Shown: one piece after another, positions 1 through 8,543 of the stretch
How positions within the stretch are numbered: position 1 is the stretch's first letter
Layout of the letters: each line of letters starts with the position of its first letter
Assembly (NCBI RefSeq): GCF_900182695.1
Contig: NZ_FXTK01000007.1
Span: 81,402 to 145,401, forward strand
Origin: Paracoccus laeviglucosivorans
Lineage (GTDB): Bacteria > Pseudomonadota > Alphaproteobacteria > Rhodobacterales > Rhodobacteraceae
DNA length: 64,000 nucleotides
Direction of reading: 5' to 3'
The notes under the pieces: model-generated
The model's database searches: none
What the model saw: the letters and a program-made list of their open reading frames with translations, nothing else
Told to the model about the DNA's origin: nothing
Program-made: the position numbers and the translations under genes

Positions 1-812
1 TGGCGCTTCAGCGCGATCGCCTTGCGCTGGAGGAAGGGCCGATCGGGGCCGATGCCCGTCCCTCGGCCACGCTGGTGCAACAGATCCGCACCGCCGAGAT
101 CGAACTTGCGCAAGCCCGTCGCACGCTGGCCCCCGGCCATCCTGAAATCAAACGTCTGGAAGACAACCTGACGCGGCTGAATTCGGGCGATGAAAGCACT
201 TCCGACCTGACCGTGCGTCAGGCCGCGCTGATCGACCGCCAGCTGGACCAGCTCGCCGATCAGCGTCGCGAATTGCGCGGGCGCATTCAGGAAATCGAAC
301 GGGGCCGCAGTCGTGCACCTCAGGTCGCGCGCGATATGGAAACCATGACGCGCCAGCAGCGCCGCCTGCAGGACCGCTATGCCGAAATCTCGCGTCAGCT
401 TGCGCAGGTCGAAACGCAGCAGTTGCTGATGGACAACGATCAGGCGGAACGCTTCGTCATGCTGGAACGTGCGCTGCCGCCGGAATATCCGGCATTCTCG
501 AACCGCAAGAAAAGCGCGGTGATGGGGGCGGTGGGCAGCTTCGGACTGGCTTTTGCGGTGGCCCTGGCGCTTGAGTTCCTGCGCCCCGTCCTGCGCCGGA
601 CCGAGCAGTTCAACCGCGCGACGGGCACACGCCCCGTCATCTCATTACCCTACCTTCCGACCTCGCGCGATATTCGCAACCGCCGCATTTCAATGGTTTA
701 CATGATCGTGTTGCTGGCGGCGGGGCTGTTCGTCGCGATGTGGCTGCTGGGCAATATCCCCGGTCTGCAATCGCCCGCCATTGCACCCACCGCGACCGAA
801 GGCCTGGCCTGA
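1..812 (+). CDS. Wzz/GNVR chain-length determinant family protein, 3' part
   Basis: The gene enters from the left edge; the frame is open from base 3. The visible 269 residues contain a long Q/R/E-rich predicted coiled coil, a proline motif (LPPEYPAFSNRKK) typical of the membrane-proximal part of Wzz/GNVR proteins, a transmembrane helix just after it, and a second hydrophobic helix near the C-terminus (ISMVYMIVLLAAGLFVAMW). In this family the protein sits in the inner membrane and controls polysaccharide chain length or export. The stop overlaps the start of the next gene (TGATG), so it is translationally coupled to the flippase. No kinase domain is visible in the part seen. The exact partner polysaccharide is unknown. 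Confidence 0.8.
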   Translation, partial: ALQRDRLALEEGPIGADARPSATLVQQIRTAEIELAQARRTLAPGHPEIKRLEDNLTRLNSGDESTSDLTVRQAALIDRQLDQLADQRRELRGRIQEIERGRSRAPQVARDMETMTRQQRRLQDRYAEISRQLAQVETQQLLMDNDQAERFVMLERALPPEYPAFSNRKKSAVMGAVGSFGLAFAVALALEFLRPVLRRTEQFNRATGTRPVISLPYLPTSRDIRNRRISMVYMIVLLAAGLFVAMWLLGNIPGLQSPAIAPTATEGLA

Positions 813-2167
813 TGACAGCCGAATCGGGCGCGCCCCGCAAAAGCTTTGCCTCGCGCGCGCTTGGCAGCGGCGCTTGGTCGATGGCGAATTTCGGGGGCGG
901 GCAGGTCATGCGCCTGGCCTCGAACCTGATCCTGACGCGCATCCTCAGCCCGGATGATTTCGGCCTGATGGCGCTGGTCTCAAGTTTCCTGATCGGGCTG
1001 AACATGTTCAGCGACATGGGCCTTGGCCCGTCGATCATGCAAAGCAAGCGCGGCGACGATCCCGCGTTTCTGGATACGGCGTGGACGATCAAGGTCGTGC
1101 GCGGCTTCATCATCTTTGCGACCGCCTGCGTCATCGCATGGCCGCTGGCGCTGTTCTATAGCGCGCCCGCCTTTGCATGGGTTTTCCCGGCGGCGGCGAT
1201 TTCCATGCTGATCGGCGGGTTCTTCCCCACGCGGATTGACACGGCGGCGCGGCATCTGCAGGTCGGTCGCCTGACCATGATCGAGCTTGCAAACCAAGGC
1301 ATCGGCATTCTGATCACCATCGCCGCCGCCCTGATCCTGCAAAACGTCTGGGCGCTGGTCTGGGGGCAGGTCCTGGGCGCCGTGGTGCAGCTTGCCATGT
1401 TCCATTACATGCTGCCCGGCCATGTCGATCGCTTCCGCATGGAAAAGGAAGCACGGGACGAGATCGTCAAATTCGGCAAATGGATCTTTTTCAGCACCAT
1501 CTGCGGCTTTCTGCTGTTTCAGGGCGACCGGATAATTCTGGGCCGCGTCCTGACGCTGGAGCATCTGGGGATTTACAACATCGGTCAGTTCCTTGCGACG
1601 GTTCCCGGTCTGCTGGGCACGGCCATCGCGGGGCGGCTGTTCATTCCGATGTATCGCGAACATCCCCCCGGAGAGAGCGAGCAGAACCGCCGCACATTGC
1701 AGCGCACGCGCTTTGGCTTTACCGGCCTGCTGCTTTTCGTGGCGATCGGTTTTGCATTGGTTGGCCCCTGGTTGGTCGATCAGCTTTACGATGACCGCTA
1801 TCACCGCGCAGGTGGCATCCTTGTCGCCATCGCCTGTATCCAGATGCTGATGGTCGTGCCGCTAAGCTATGAAACAGCGGCACTGGCCGCGGGGGATTCA
1901 CGCGGCTTCTTCGTCATGCAATCCAGCCGTGCGATGATCTATTTCGGGCTGGTGCTGGTCGGCGCATGGCTTGGCGGGTTGACGGGGCTGTTGGTGGCAC
2001 AGGGCTTTGCGCATCTGTTCTGCTATCCCGTTTCGGCATGGACGGCGCGACGGCATCAGGCGTGGGATCCCCGCCATGACATCATCGCGGCTGCTGTGGC
2101 TGTCGTGGGCGCGGCCGTGGCACTGACTCTGCATCGCGACGTGGTGGCGGCTGCCTTGCTGCACTGA
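812..2167 (+). CDS. Wzx-like polysaccharide flippase (oligosaccharide flippase family)
   Basis: A 451-residue polytopic membrane protein of the MATE-like polysaccharide-transporter superfamily (Polysacc_synt type). The N-terminus has the characteristic run GSGAWSMANFGGGQVMRLASN followed by ILTRILSPDDFGLMALV, and about 12 hydrophobic segments follow. Proteins of this group flip lipid-linked oligosaccharide units across the inner membrane. I chose the ATG at 812 because it overlaps the upstream stop and the family N-terminus begins there; a longer frame upstream is not family-like. The Wzz-like partner upstream and the stable terminator downstream suggest this is the last gene of an exopolysaccharide operon lying mostly outside the window. 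Confidence 0.88.
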   Translation: MTAESGAPRKSFASRALGSGAWSMANFGGGQVMRLASNLILTRILSPDDFGLMALVSSFLIGLNMFSDMGLGPSIMQSKRGDDPAFLDTAWTIKVVRGFIIFATACVIAWPLALFYSAPAFAWVFPAAAISMLIGGFFPTRIDTAARHLQVGRLTMIELANQGIGILITIAAALILQNVWALVWGQVLGAVVQLAMFHYMLPGHVDRFRMEKEARDEIVKFGKWIFFSTICGFLLFQGDRIILGRVLTLEHLGIYNIGQFLATVPGLLGTAIAGRLFIPMYREHPPGESEQNRRTLQRTRFGFTGLLLFVAIGFALVGPWLVDQLYDDRYHRAGGILVAIACIQMLMVVPLSYETAALAAGDSRGFFVMQSSRAMIYFGLVLVGAWLGGLTGLLVAQGFAHLFCYPVSAWTARRHQAWDPRHDIIAAAVAVVGAAVALTLHRDVVAAALLH

Positions 2168-2171
2168 TCAA

Positions 2172-2237
2172 AAAGCCCGGCCGTCCAGCCGGGCTTTCGC
2201 ATGTCTGGCAGGCCGGGGATGATCCCCGGCCGCTTTT
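2172..2237. terminator. Double hairpin terminator between convergent genes
   Basis: Two perfect stem-loops lie between the convergent flippase and RTX genes. The first has a 10-bp stem (2172-2181 with 2188-2197) with A and T runs on its flanks and fits a bidirectional intrinsic terminator. The second has a 9-bp stem (2211-2219 with 2223-2231), followed by GCTTTT on the plus strand. Confidence 0.75.
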
Positions 2238-2238
2238 G

Positions 2239-3756
2239 TCAGTTGAACAGGAAATCGCTGGCGTCCAGATTGCTTGCATCCGTCCATTGCAGCGTGATGC
2301 GGCTGTCCCCGAACGAGACAATGGCATCATGCCCGCTTTGACGGATGGTCAGATCGGCGAACCGTTCGGCCCCGGACTGGATGACGATCTTGTCATGCTC
2401 TCCGACCCAGCCGATCCCGGCGTTGAAATCCGAGATACGATCCTGACCCGAACCGGCGGTGAACACGAAACGGTCGCTGCCATATCCGCCCGACATCATG
2501 TCGTTTCCGGTGCCGCCGATGATGCGGTCGTCGCCGCCTTCGCCGTGCAGCGTGTCATTACCTTCGCCGCCCCAGATCGTGTCATTGCCGCGATAGGCCC
2601 AGATCAGGTTGGCCTCATCGCTGCCGACCAACTGGTCATTGCCCGACGCGGATTTGATGTTCTCGATGCTGATCAGCGTATCAAGGCCAAAGCCGGTATT
2701 CTGCGGTCCGGTCCGGCTTAGGTCCACGCTGACATCCTGTGCGCCGTCCTGCGGTCCGGTGAAGACGACGAAATCGATGCCGTCTCCGCCATGCAGGTAA
2801 TCGTTGCCCTCGCCGCCCTCCAGGCTGTCGCGACCCAGCTGGCCGTAAAGGGTGTCATCGCCCATGCCGCCGTCCAGCACGTCATCATTGTTGCCGCCCA
2901 GCAGCGTGTCATGACCGGACATGCCTTGCAGATCGTCGTTGCCGTCGCTGCCATCCAGACGGTTGGCGTAAAGATTGCCAATGATGCTGTCGTCATGGGC
3001 GCCGCCGGTGACGTTTTCGATGTTCAGCACCACATCCATGCCGCGCGCGGTGTGCTGCGGGCCGGTGATGCGCAAATCCAGTTTCAGCGCCGCCCCGGTT
3101 TCGGCCAGAAATGTATCGGTGCCCGCGCCGCCGTCCAGCGTGTCGTCGCCCAGCATCCCTTCCAGCGTGTCATTGCCCGCGCCGCCCAGCAGCAGGTTGT
3201 CGCTGTTATTGCCAAGGATCAGGTTGTCCAGCCCGTTGCCGATGCCATTGCGGGCCGAGCCGGTCAGCGTCAGGTTTTCCAGATTGGCCCCAAGCGTCCA
3301 CCCGACCGAGGCCGACACCGTATCGATCGAGGTATTGGGCCGGCCCGCGGCGTCCTGCCACGGCTCAACGATCTGGTCCATCGCGGAATCGACCACGAAA
3401 TGATCGTTGCCGGAACCGCCGCGCATCGTGTCTGCGCCCTGTCCACCGTTAAGATAGTTATTACCCGCACCCGCGATCAGCAGGTCGTTGCCTTCGCCAC
3501 CGTAAAGCTGGGCGTTCGTCCCGCCCGCCGCGGAAAGCGTGTCATTGCCGCCGTCACCACGCAATTCGTTGCCGTTGCTGGCCGTGGTGATGCGGTCGTC
3601 GCCCGCACCGCCATAGACCTGATACGAGACGCCGCCGCGCCCGGTGAATTCGTCGTCGCCATCCAACAGATGTGCAATTACGTCATCGCGGCTATTGGGA
3701 AGATCCAGCGGGTTGAAGACGTCCCGGCTGTTCGTTCCACGAATATTGATCGGCAT
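2239..3756 (-). CDS. RTX (hemolysin-type calcium-binding) secreted protein
   Basis: A 505-residue acidic protein made mostly of GGxGxDxLx nonapeptide repeats in at least four blocks (roughly residues 35-120, 170-215, 255-330, 370-440), separated by beta-rich linkers containing NIEN motifs. Repeats of this type fold into calcium-bound parallel beta-rolls after export. The C-terminal ~60 residues lack repeats, end in aspartate, serine and hydrophobics, and fit an uncleaved type I secretion signal. No Sec signal peptide or catalytic domain is visible, so an adhesin, matrix or S-layer-like role is more likely than a toxin. The Shine-Dalgarno lies inside a hairpin (see 3764-3788). No type I secretion genes are visible nearby. 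Confidence 0.85.
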   Translation of the reverse strand: MPINIRGTNSRDVFNPLDLPNSRDDVIAHLLDGDDEFTGRGGVSYQVYGGAGDDRITTASNGNELRGDGGNDTLSAAGGTNAQLYGGEGNDLLIAGAGNNYLNGGQGADTMRGGSGNDHFVVDSAMDQIVEPWQDAAGRPNTSIDTVSASVGWTLGANLENLTLTGSARNGIGNGLDNLILGNNSDNLLLGGAGNDTLEGMLGDDTLDGGAGTDTFLAETGAALKLDLRITGPQHTARGMDVVLNIENVTGGAHDDSIIGNLYANRLDGSDGNDDLQGMSGHDTLLGGNNDDVLDGGMGDDTLYGQLGRDSLEGGEGNDYLHGGDGIDFVVFTGPQDGAQDVSVDLSRTGPQNTGFGLDTLISIENIKSASGNDQLVGSDEANLIWAYRGNDTIWGGEGNDTLHGEGGDDRIIGGTGNDMMSGGYGSDRFVFTAGSGQDRISDFNAGIGWVGEHDKIVIQSGAERFADLTIRQSGHDAIVSFGDSRITLQWTDASNLDASDFLFN

Positions 3757-3763
3757 GTATAAA

Positions 3764-3788
3764 CCTCTGGTTGTGTTGCACCCAGAGG
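3764..3788 (-). promoter_or_regulatory. Hairpin containing the RTX gene's ribosome binding site
   Basis: On the minus strand CCTCTGG (3788-3782) pairs perfectly with CCAGAGG (3770-3764) around an 11-nt loop, followed by TTTAT. The 3' arm contains AGAGG, the apparent Shine-Dalgarno of the RTX gene, 7 nt from its ATG. The hairpin could terminate trhO transcripts, hide the RTX ribosome binding site, or both. Confidence 0.55.
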
Positions 3789-3810
3789 CTAGGCAATAAA
3801 ATCAAAAGGT

Positions 3811-4710
3811 CTATGACATATCCGCATCGCCGAAACATTCGCCGCGATCGGCCTGACGCTGGCGTTCGCGGAACCTCTCGCGGTCTGCATCGTCATATTC
3901 GGAATGGCAGCGGTGGCAGCTGACGCCCGCCTCGTATTCAGGGCGGGTGCGGTCCTGGGCTGACAGCGGACGGCGGCAGGCGTGGCAAAGTTCGTGCTGC
4001 CCCTGCCGCAGCCCGTGGCCCAGACTGACGCGCTTGTCAAAGACGAAGCATTCGCCCTGCCACAGGCTTTTTTCCTCGGGGACGTCCTCAAGGTATTTCA
4101 GGATGCCGCCGCGCAGGTGGAATACCTCGGGGACGCCTTGCGACATCAGGTAATTGGTCGATTTCTCGCAGCGGATGCCGCCGGTGCAGAACATCGCGAT
4201 GCGCTTGCCCTGAAAGCGGTGGGCGTTTTCTTCCCACCATGCGGGGAAATCGCGGAAGGTCCGGGTTTCGGGATCGACCGCGCCGACGAATGTGCCGATC
4301 TCGACCTCGTAATCGTTGCGGGTGTCGATGACGGCGACATCGGGCGCACTGATCAGGGCGTTCCAGTCCCGCGCCTCGACGTAATGCCCGACCGAGGCGC
4401 TGGGGTCCACGTCGGGCTGGCCCATCGTCACGATCTCGCGCTTCAGGCGAACCTTCATGCGGCCGAACGGCATCGTGTCGGCCCCGCTTTCCTTCCAGTC
4501 CAGCGTATCGCAGCCGGGCAGGGCGCGGATATGGGCCAGCACCGCGTTGATGCCTTCGCGCGTGCCCGCGATCGTGCCGTTGATCCCTTCGGGCGCAAGC
4601 AGCAGCGTGCCGCGCACCCCCAGCGAACAGCACAGCTTGGCCAGCGGCCCCTGCAGGGCGGCGGGGTCGGGGAATCGGGTGAAATGATATAGCGCGGCAA
4701 CGATCAGCAT
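3811..4710 (-). CDS. trhO: tRNA uridine(34) hydroxylase, rhodanese family (UPF0176)
   Basis: A 299-residue protein of the TrhO/YceA family, which catalyses oxygen-dependent 5-hydroxylation of U34 in tRNA. The N-terminal acylphosphatase-like domain ([14 protein letters not shown], about residues 35-50) and central rhodanese domain are intact, including the family loop [14 protein letters not shown] with the reactive cysteine around residue 175. A C-terminal region with CHACRRP and CHRCH pairs may bind zinc. Length matches the family. It lies 54 bases upstream of the RTX gene on the same strand, but the hairpin between them suggests limited read-through. Confidence 0.92.
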   Translation of the reverse strand: MLIVAALYHFTRFPDPAALQGPLAKLCCSLGVRGTLLLAPEGINGTIAGTREGINAVLAHIRALPGCDTLDWKESGADTMPFGRMKVRLKREIVTMGQPDVDPSASVGHYVEARDWNALISAPDVAVIDTRNDYEVEIGTFVGAVDPETRTFRDFPAWWEENAHRFQGKRIAMFCTGGIRCEKSTNYLMSQGVPEVFHLRGGILKYLEDVPEEKSLWQGECFVFDKRVSLGHGLRQGQHELCHACRRPLSAQDRTRPEYEAGVSCHRCHSEYDDADRERFRERQRQADRGECFGDADMS

Positions 4711-4804
4711 GGGCGGGGCTTAGACCCGGCGCGCGCCGCAATCAAGCACGGCATTGACGCCCCCCGGATGCCCGCCTACCACTGGCGTGAAACAGGAGGA
4801 CTCC

Positions 4805-5401
4805 ATGACCAGAACGCTGATCGTGGTGGATATGCAGGTGGATTTCTGCCCCGGAGGACGGCTTGCCGTTGCCGGAGGGGACGAGATCGTTGCACCGATC
4901 AACGCCATGATGCCGGATTTCGATACGGTCGTGCTGACGCAGGACTGGCATCCGGCGAACCATGCCAGCTTTGCCGACAACCATCCGGGGGCCGAGCCTT
5001 TCTCGTTGACGCAAATGGAATACGGGCCGCAAGTCCTGTGGCCCGCGCATTGCGTCATCGGCACGCAGGGCGCGGAATTCCACCCCGATCTGGACACCCG
5101 CCGCGCCGATGCAATCATCCGCAAGGGGTTCCGCGCCGATATTGACAGCTATTCGGCGTTTTATGAAAACGACTACAAGACGCCGACCGGCCTTGCGGCA
5201 TATCTGCGCGAGCGCCATCTTGAGGACCTGTATTTCGTGGGTCTGGCCCATGATTTCTGCGTTTCATGGTCGGCGGTGGACGCGGCCCGTCTGGGTTTCA
5301 GCGTCACGGTGATCGAAGATGCCACCCGCGCCATCGACCTGAACGGTTCGCGCGAGGCAGCACGCAACAACATGCGCGATGCGGGGGTGCAACTGGTATG
5401 A
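4805..5401 (+). CDS. pncA: Nicotinamidase
   Basis: A 198-residue isochorismatase-fold enzyme that hydrolyses nicotinamide to nicotinate in NAD salvage. The N-terminus [14 protein letters not shown] carries the catalytic Asp. The metal-site run [10 protein letters not shown] and the nucleophile-cysteine segment [15 protein letters not shown] are present. The ATG at 4805 was chosen because ACAGGAGG lies 7 nt upstream; a longer frame to 4754 has no family match. Its stop overlaps the pncB start, so the two salvage steps are translationally coupled. Confidence 0.93.
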   Translation: MTRTLIVVDMQVDFCPGGRLAVAGGDEIVAPINAMMPDFDTVVLTQDWHPANHASFADNHPGAEPFSLTQMEYGPQVLWPAHCVIGTQGAEFHPDLDTRRADAIIRKGFRADIDSYSAFYENDYKTPTGLAAYLRERHLEDLYFVGLAHDFCVSWSAVDAARLGFSVTVIEDATRAIDLNGSREAARNNMRDAGVQLV

Positions 5402-6705
5402 TGACGGCGACTGTGGATATTGCGACGCGGGTCTATAACCACAAATGGAAGATCGACCCGATCGTGCGGTCACTGATCGACACGGATTTCTACAAGCTGC
5501 TGATGTGCCAGTCGGTGTTTCGCAATCGGCGCGACACGCATGTCACCTTCAGCCTGATCAACCGCTCGTCCAAGATCCGGCTGGCCGATCTGATCGACGA
5601 AAGCGAATTGCGCGAGCAGTTGGACCATGTGCGCGGCCTGTCGCTGACGCGCGGCGAAAGCACATGGCTGCGCGGCAATACGTTCTATGGCAAGCGCCAG
5701 ATGTTCCGTCCCGACTTCATGGAGTTTCTGGAGAACCTGCGCCTGCCCGCCTATCAGCTTGAAAAGCGTGACGGGCAATATGAGCTGACCTTTGAAGGCA
5801 AATGGGCCGAGGTCATGCTTTGGGAAATCCCGGCACTGGCCATCATCATGGAGCTGCGCTCGCGCGCCGTGCTGAAGGACATGGGTCGGTTCGAATTGCA
5901 GGTGCTTTACGCCCGCGCCATGACCCGCCTGTGGGAAAAGATCGAGGCGCTGCGCGAGCTTGGTCCCGATCTGCGCATCGCCGATTTCGGCACGCGGCGG
6001 CGGCACAGCTTTCTGTGGCAGGACTGGTGCGTGCAGGCCATGATCGAGGGGCTGGGCGACAGTTTCACCGGCACCTCGAACTGCCTGATCGCCATGCGCC
6101 GCGACATCGAGGCGATCGGGACCAATGCGCATGAACTGCCGATGGTCTATGCCGCGCTTGCCAATAACGATGCCGAGCTGCGCGAAGCGCCTTACCGCGT
6201 TCTGGCCGACTGGCACGAAGAGCATGACGGCAACCTGCGCATGATGTTGCCCGATACCTATGGAACCAAAGGGTTTCTGGAAAAGGCCCCGGACTGGCTG
6301 GCGGGCTGGACCGGCATCCGCATCGACAGCGGCGATCCCGCCGAGGGCGCCGAGACGGCGATCCGCTGGTGGCAAAGCCGGGGCGAAGACCCGCGCAACA
6401 AGCTCATCATTTTTTCCGACGGGCTGGATGTCGCAAAGATCAAGGAACTGTTCCTGCGCTTCCAGGGCAGGGTCAAGGTCAGCTTCGGCTGGGGCACGCT
6501 TTTGACCAATGACTTCCGCGGGCTGGTTCCGGGCGACGGGCTTGCCCCATTCTCATTGGTCTGCAAGGCGGTCGCTGCCGAAGGGCGCCCGACCGTGAAG
6601 CTGTCCGACAACCCCGAGAAAGCCACCGGCCCCGCCGATCTGATCGAACATTACCGCCAGATCTTCGACGTGGGCCAGCAGGAACGGCTGGAAGTCGTGG
6701 TCTAA
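5398..6705 (+). CDS. pncB: Nicotinate phosphoribosyltransferase
   Basis: About 435 residues. The enzyme converts nicotinate and PRPP to nicotinate mononucleotide, the step after PncA. Family landmarks are [16 protein letters not shown] near the N-terminus, the central [12 protein letters not shown] motif (phosphoribosyl transfer region), GTSNCLIA, and [11 protein letters not shown] plus IIFSDGLDV in the C-terminal barrel. Two adjacent ATGs (5398 and 5401) overlap the pncA stop; either could be used. The next gene, nadE, converges on it, with a hairpin terminator between. Confidence 0.94.
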   Translation: MMTATVDIATRVYNHKWKIDPIVRSLIDTDFYKLLMCQSVFRNRRDTHVTFSLINRSSKIRLADLIDESELREQLDHVRGLSLTRGESTWLRGNTFYGKRQMFRPDFMEFLENLRLPAYQLEKRDGQYELTFEGKWAEVMLWEIPALAIIMELRSRAVLKDMGRFELQVLYARAMTRLWEKIEALRELGPDLRIADFGTRRRHSFLWQDWCVQAMIEGLGDSFTGTSNCLIAMRRDIEAIGTNAHELPMVYAALANNDAELREAPYRVLADWHEEHDGNLRMMLPDTYGTKGFLEKAPDWLAGWTGIRIDSGDPAEGAETAIRWWQSRGEDPRNKLIIFSDGLDVAKIKELFLRFQGRVKVSFGWGTLLTNDFRGLVPGDGLAPFSLVCKAVAAEGRPTVKLSDNPEKATGPADLIEHYRQIFDVGQQERLEVVV

Positions 6706-6709
6706 GCCG

Positions 6710-6733
6710 TCTGCGCGGGATCGACCGCGCAGA
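6710..6733. terminator. Bidirectional hairpin between pncB and nadE
   Basis: A perfect 9-bp stem (6710-6718 with 6725-6733) closes a 6-nt loop between two convergent genes. The tract after the stem is only moderately T-rich. Confidence 0.55.
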
Positions 6734-6741
6734 TATTCGCC

Positions 6742-8412
6742 TTACAGGCTATCACGCCAGCGGTTGACCAAGGGGTAACGGCGATCCAGCCAGAACGCCT
6801 TGGTCGAGATGCGCGGACCCGGCGCTGCCTGATACCGCTTCCACTCGCTGCCATAAAGCAAGGTCTCGACCTTCTTGACTGTGTCGGGATCGAAGCCCTG
6901 CGCAACCAGATCCTTCAGCGCCAGATCCTTTTCGACCAGCCCCTCAAGGATGGCGTCCAGCACCTCATAGGGGGGCAGGCTGTCCTGATCCTTCTGGTCG
7001 GGGCGCAGTTCTGCCGAAGGTGGCTTGGTGATGATCTGCGGCGGCACCACTTCGCCCGCCGGGCCGCGCATCCAGTCGCGGTGATTGTCGTTGCGCCAGC
7101 GGCAGGTCTGGAACACGCGCGTCTTGTAAAGATCCTTGATCGGATTGTAGCCGCCCGCCATGTCGCCATAGATCGTGGCATAGCCCACCGCGACCTCGGA
7201 TTTGTTGCCGGTGGTCAGCAGCAGCTCTCCGAATTTGTTGGACAGCGCCATCAGCATCACGCCGCGCAGGCGGGACTGGATGTTTTCCTCGGTCGTGTCG
7301 GGCCTGGTGCCCTCCATCAGATGGGCCAGTGCCTGACCCACCGCGTCGCGCGCCCCTTCGATATGGACCGTGTCCAGCCGCACGCCCAGACGGGCCGCGC
7401 AATCGGCGGCATCGTCCAGACTGGCCTGCGAGGTGTATTCGCTGGGCAGCATGACGCAGCGCACGTTTTCCGGGCCGATCGCGTCGCTGGCAATGGTCGC
7501 GACCAACGCGCTGTCGATGCCGCCCGAAAGCCCCAGCACCACCTTTTTGAACCCGGATTTGCGCATGTAGTCGCGCAGCCCCTCGGTCATGGCGCGGTAA
7601 TCCTGTTCCCATTCGTCGGGCTGGTGATCCATCCGACCGGGAACCGCGCGCCAGCCCTGCGGCGTGCGTTCGAAATCCAGATGCTCGATCATCTCGTCGA
7701 AGGGTGCCATCTGCATGACCTTGACCGCGCCGCCATCCTCGCCGGGGTTCAGCACGAAGCTGCCGCCGTCGTAAAGCTGGTCATCCTGTCCGCCGACCGA
7801 ATTCAGATAGACCAGCGGCAGGCCGGTTTCGACAACGCGCGCGACCATATGGCCCATGCGCAGGTCCAGCTTGTTGCGGTGATAGGGGCTGCCGTTCGGG
7901 ACCAGCAGGATCTCGGCCCCGGTTTCGGCCAGCGTCTCGGCGACCTCGGGCCACCAGGCGTCCTCGCAGATCGGGCTGCCGATGCGCAGACCGTTCAGGG
8001 CATAGGGGCCGCTGATTGGACCGACATTGAACAGCCGCCACTCGTCGAAAAGTTGCTTATGCGGCAATTCGTGTTTCAGCACGCGGGCCACGATCTTGCC
8101 GTCCTTGAGGACGTAATAGGCGTTGTAAAGCCGGTCTTCCTCGGCGAATGGGCCGCCGATGCCGATGGCGGGGCCGTTGGCGCAGTCCTGCGCCAGCCTT
8201 TCGATCTCGGCCATGGCGTCTTCGGTAAAGGCGGCTTTCAGCACCAGATCCTGCGTCTGGTAGCCGGTGATGAACATTTCGGGCAAAGCCAGCATGTCGG
8301 CACCCGCCGCGCGGGCCTGTTCCCACGCCACACGGGCTTTTGCCGCATTGCCGGGCAGATCGCCGACGGTGGGGTTCAACTGTCCAAGGGTGATGCGGAA
8401 TCTGTCGGCCAC
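6742..8412 (-). CDS. nadE: Glutamine-dependent NAD+ synthetase
   Basis: A 556-residue two-domain enzyme that makes NAD+ from nicotinate adenine dinucleotide using glutamine nitrogen. The N-terminal nitrilase-type amidase domain has the Glu motif ALPEMFITGYQ, the Lys region KHELPHKQLFDEWR and the catalytic Cys in ICEDAWWPEV. The C-terminal synthetase domain starts near residue 265 and has the PP-loop LSGGIDSALVATIA and TTGNKSEVAVGYATIYGDMAG. The length matches the shorter bacterial glutamine-dependent class. With pncA and pncB alongside, this locus covers NAD salvage apart from the NadD adenylyl transfer. Confidence 0.95.
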   Translation of the reverse strand: MADRFRITLGQLNPTVGDLPGNAAKARVAWEQARAAGADMLALPEMFITGYQTQDLVLKAAFTEDAMAEIERLAQDCANGPAIGIGGPFAEEDRLYNAYYVLKDGKIVARVLKHELPHKQLFDEWRLFNVGPISGPYALNGLRIGSPICEDAWWPEVAETLAETGAEILLVPNGSPYHRNKLDLRMGHMVARVVETGLPLVYLNSVGGQDDQLYDGGSFVLNPGEDGGAVKVMQMAPFDEMIEHLDFERTPQGWRAVPGRMDHQPDEWEQDYRAMTEGLRDYMRKSGFKKVVLGLSGGIDSALVATIASDAIGPENVRCVMLPSEYTSQASLDDAADCAARLGVRLDTVHIEGARDAVGQALAHLMEGTRPDTTEENIQSRLRGVMLMALSNKFGELLLTTGNKSEVAVGYATIYGDMAGGYNPIKDLYKTRVFQTCRWRNDNHRDWMRGPAGEVVPPQIITKPPSAELRPDQKDQDSLPPYEVLDAILEGLVEKDLALKDLVAQGFDPDTVKKVETLLYGSEWKRYQAAPGPRISTKAFWLDRRYPLVNRWRDSL

Positions 8413-8543
8413 GTCATGATCCTTCCCGGTTTCGCCCTGTTGATAGGCGAGCCGGAGCGAAAGGGAAAGTCGGGCTTTGCGCCGCGCGGGTCCATGCGGT
8501 AAACCTCGCGCAAAAGCAGCTATAATGCGAAAGGGCAGGAGCG

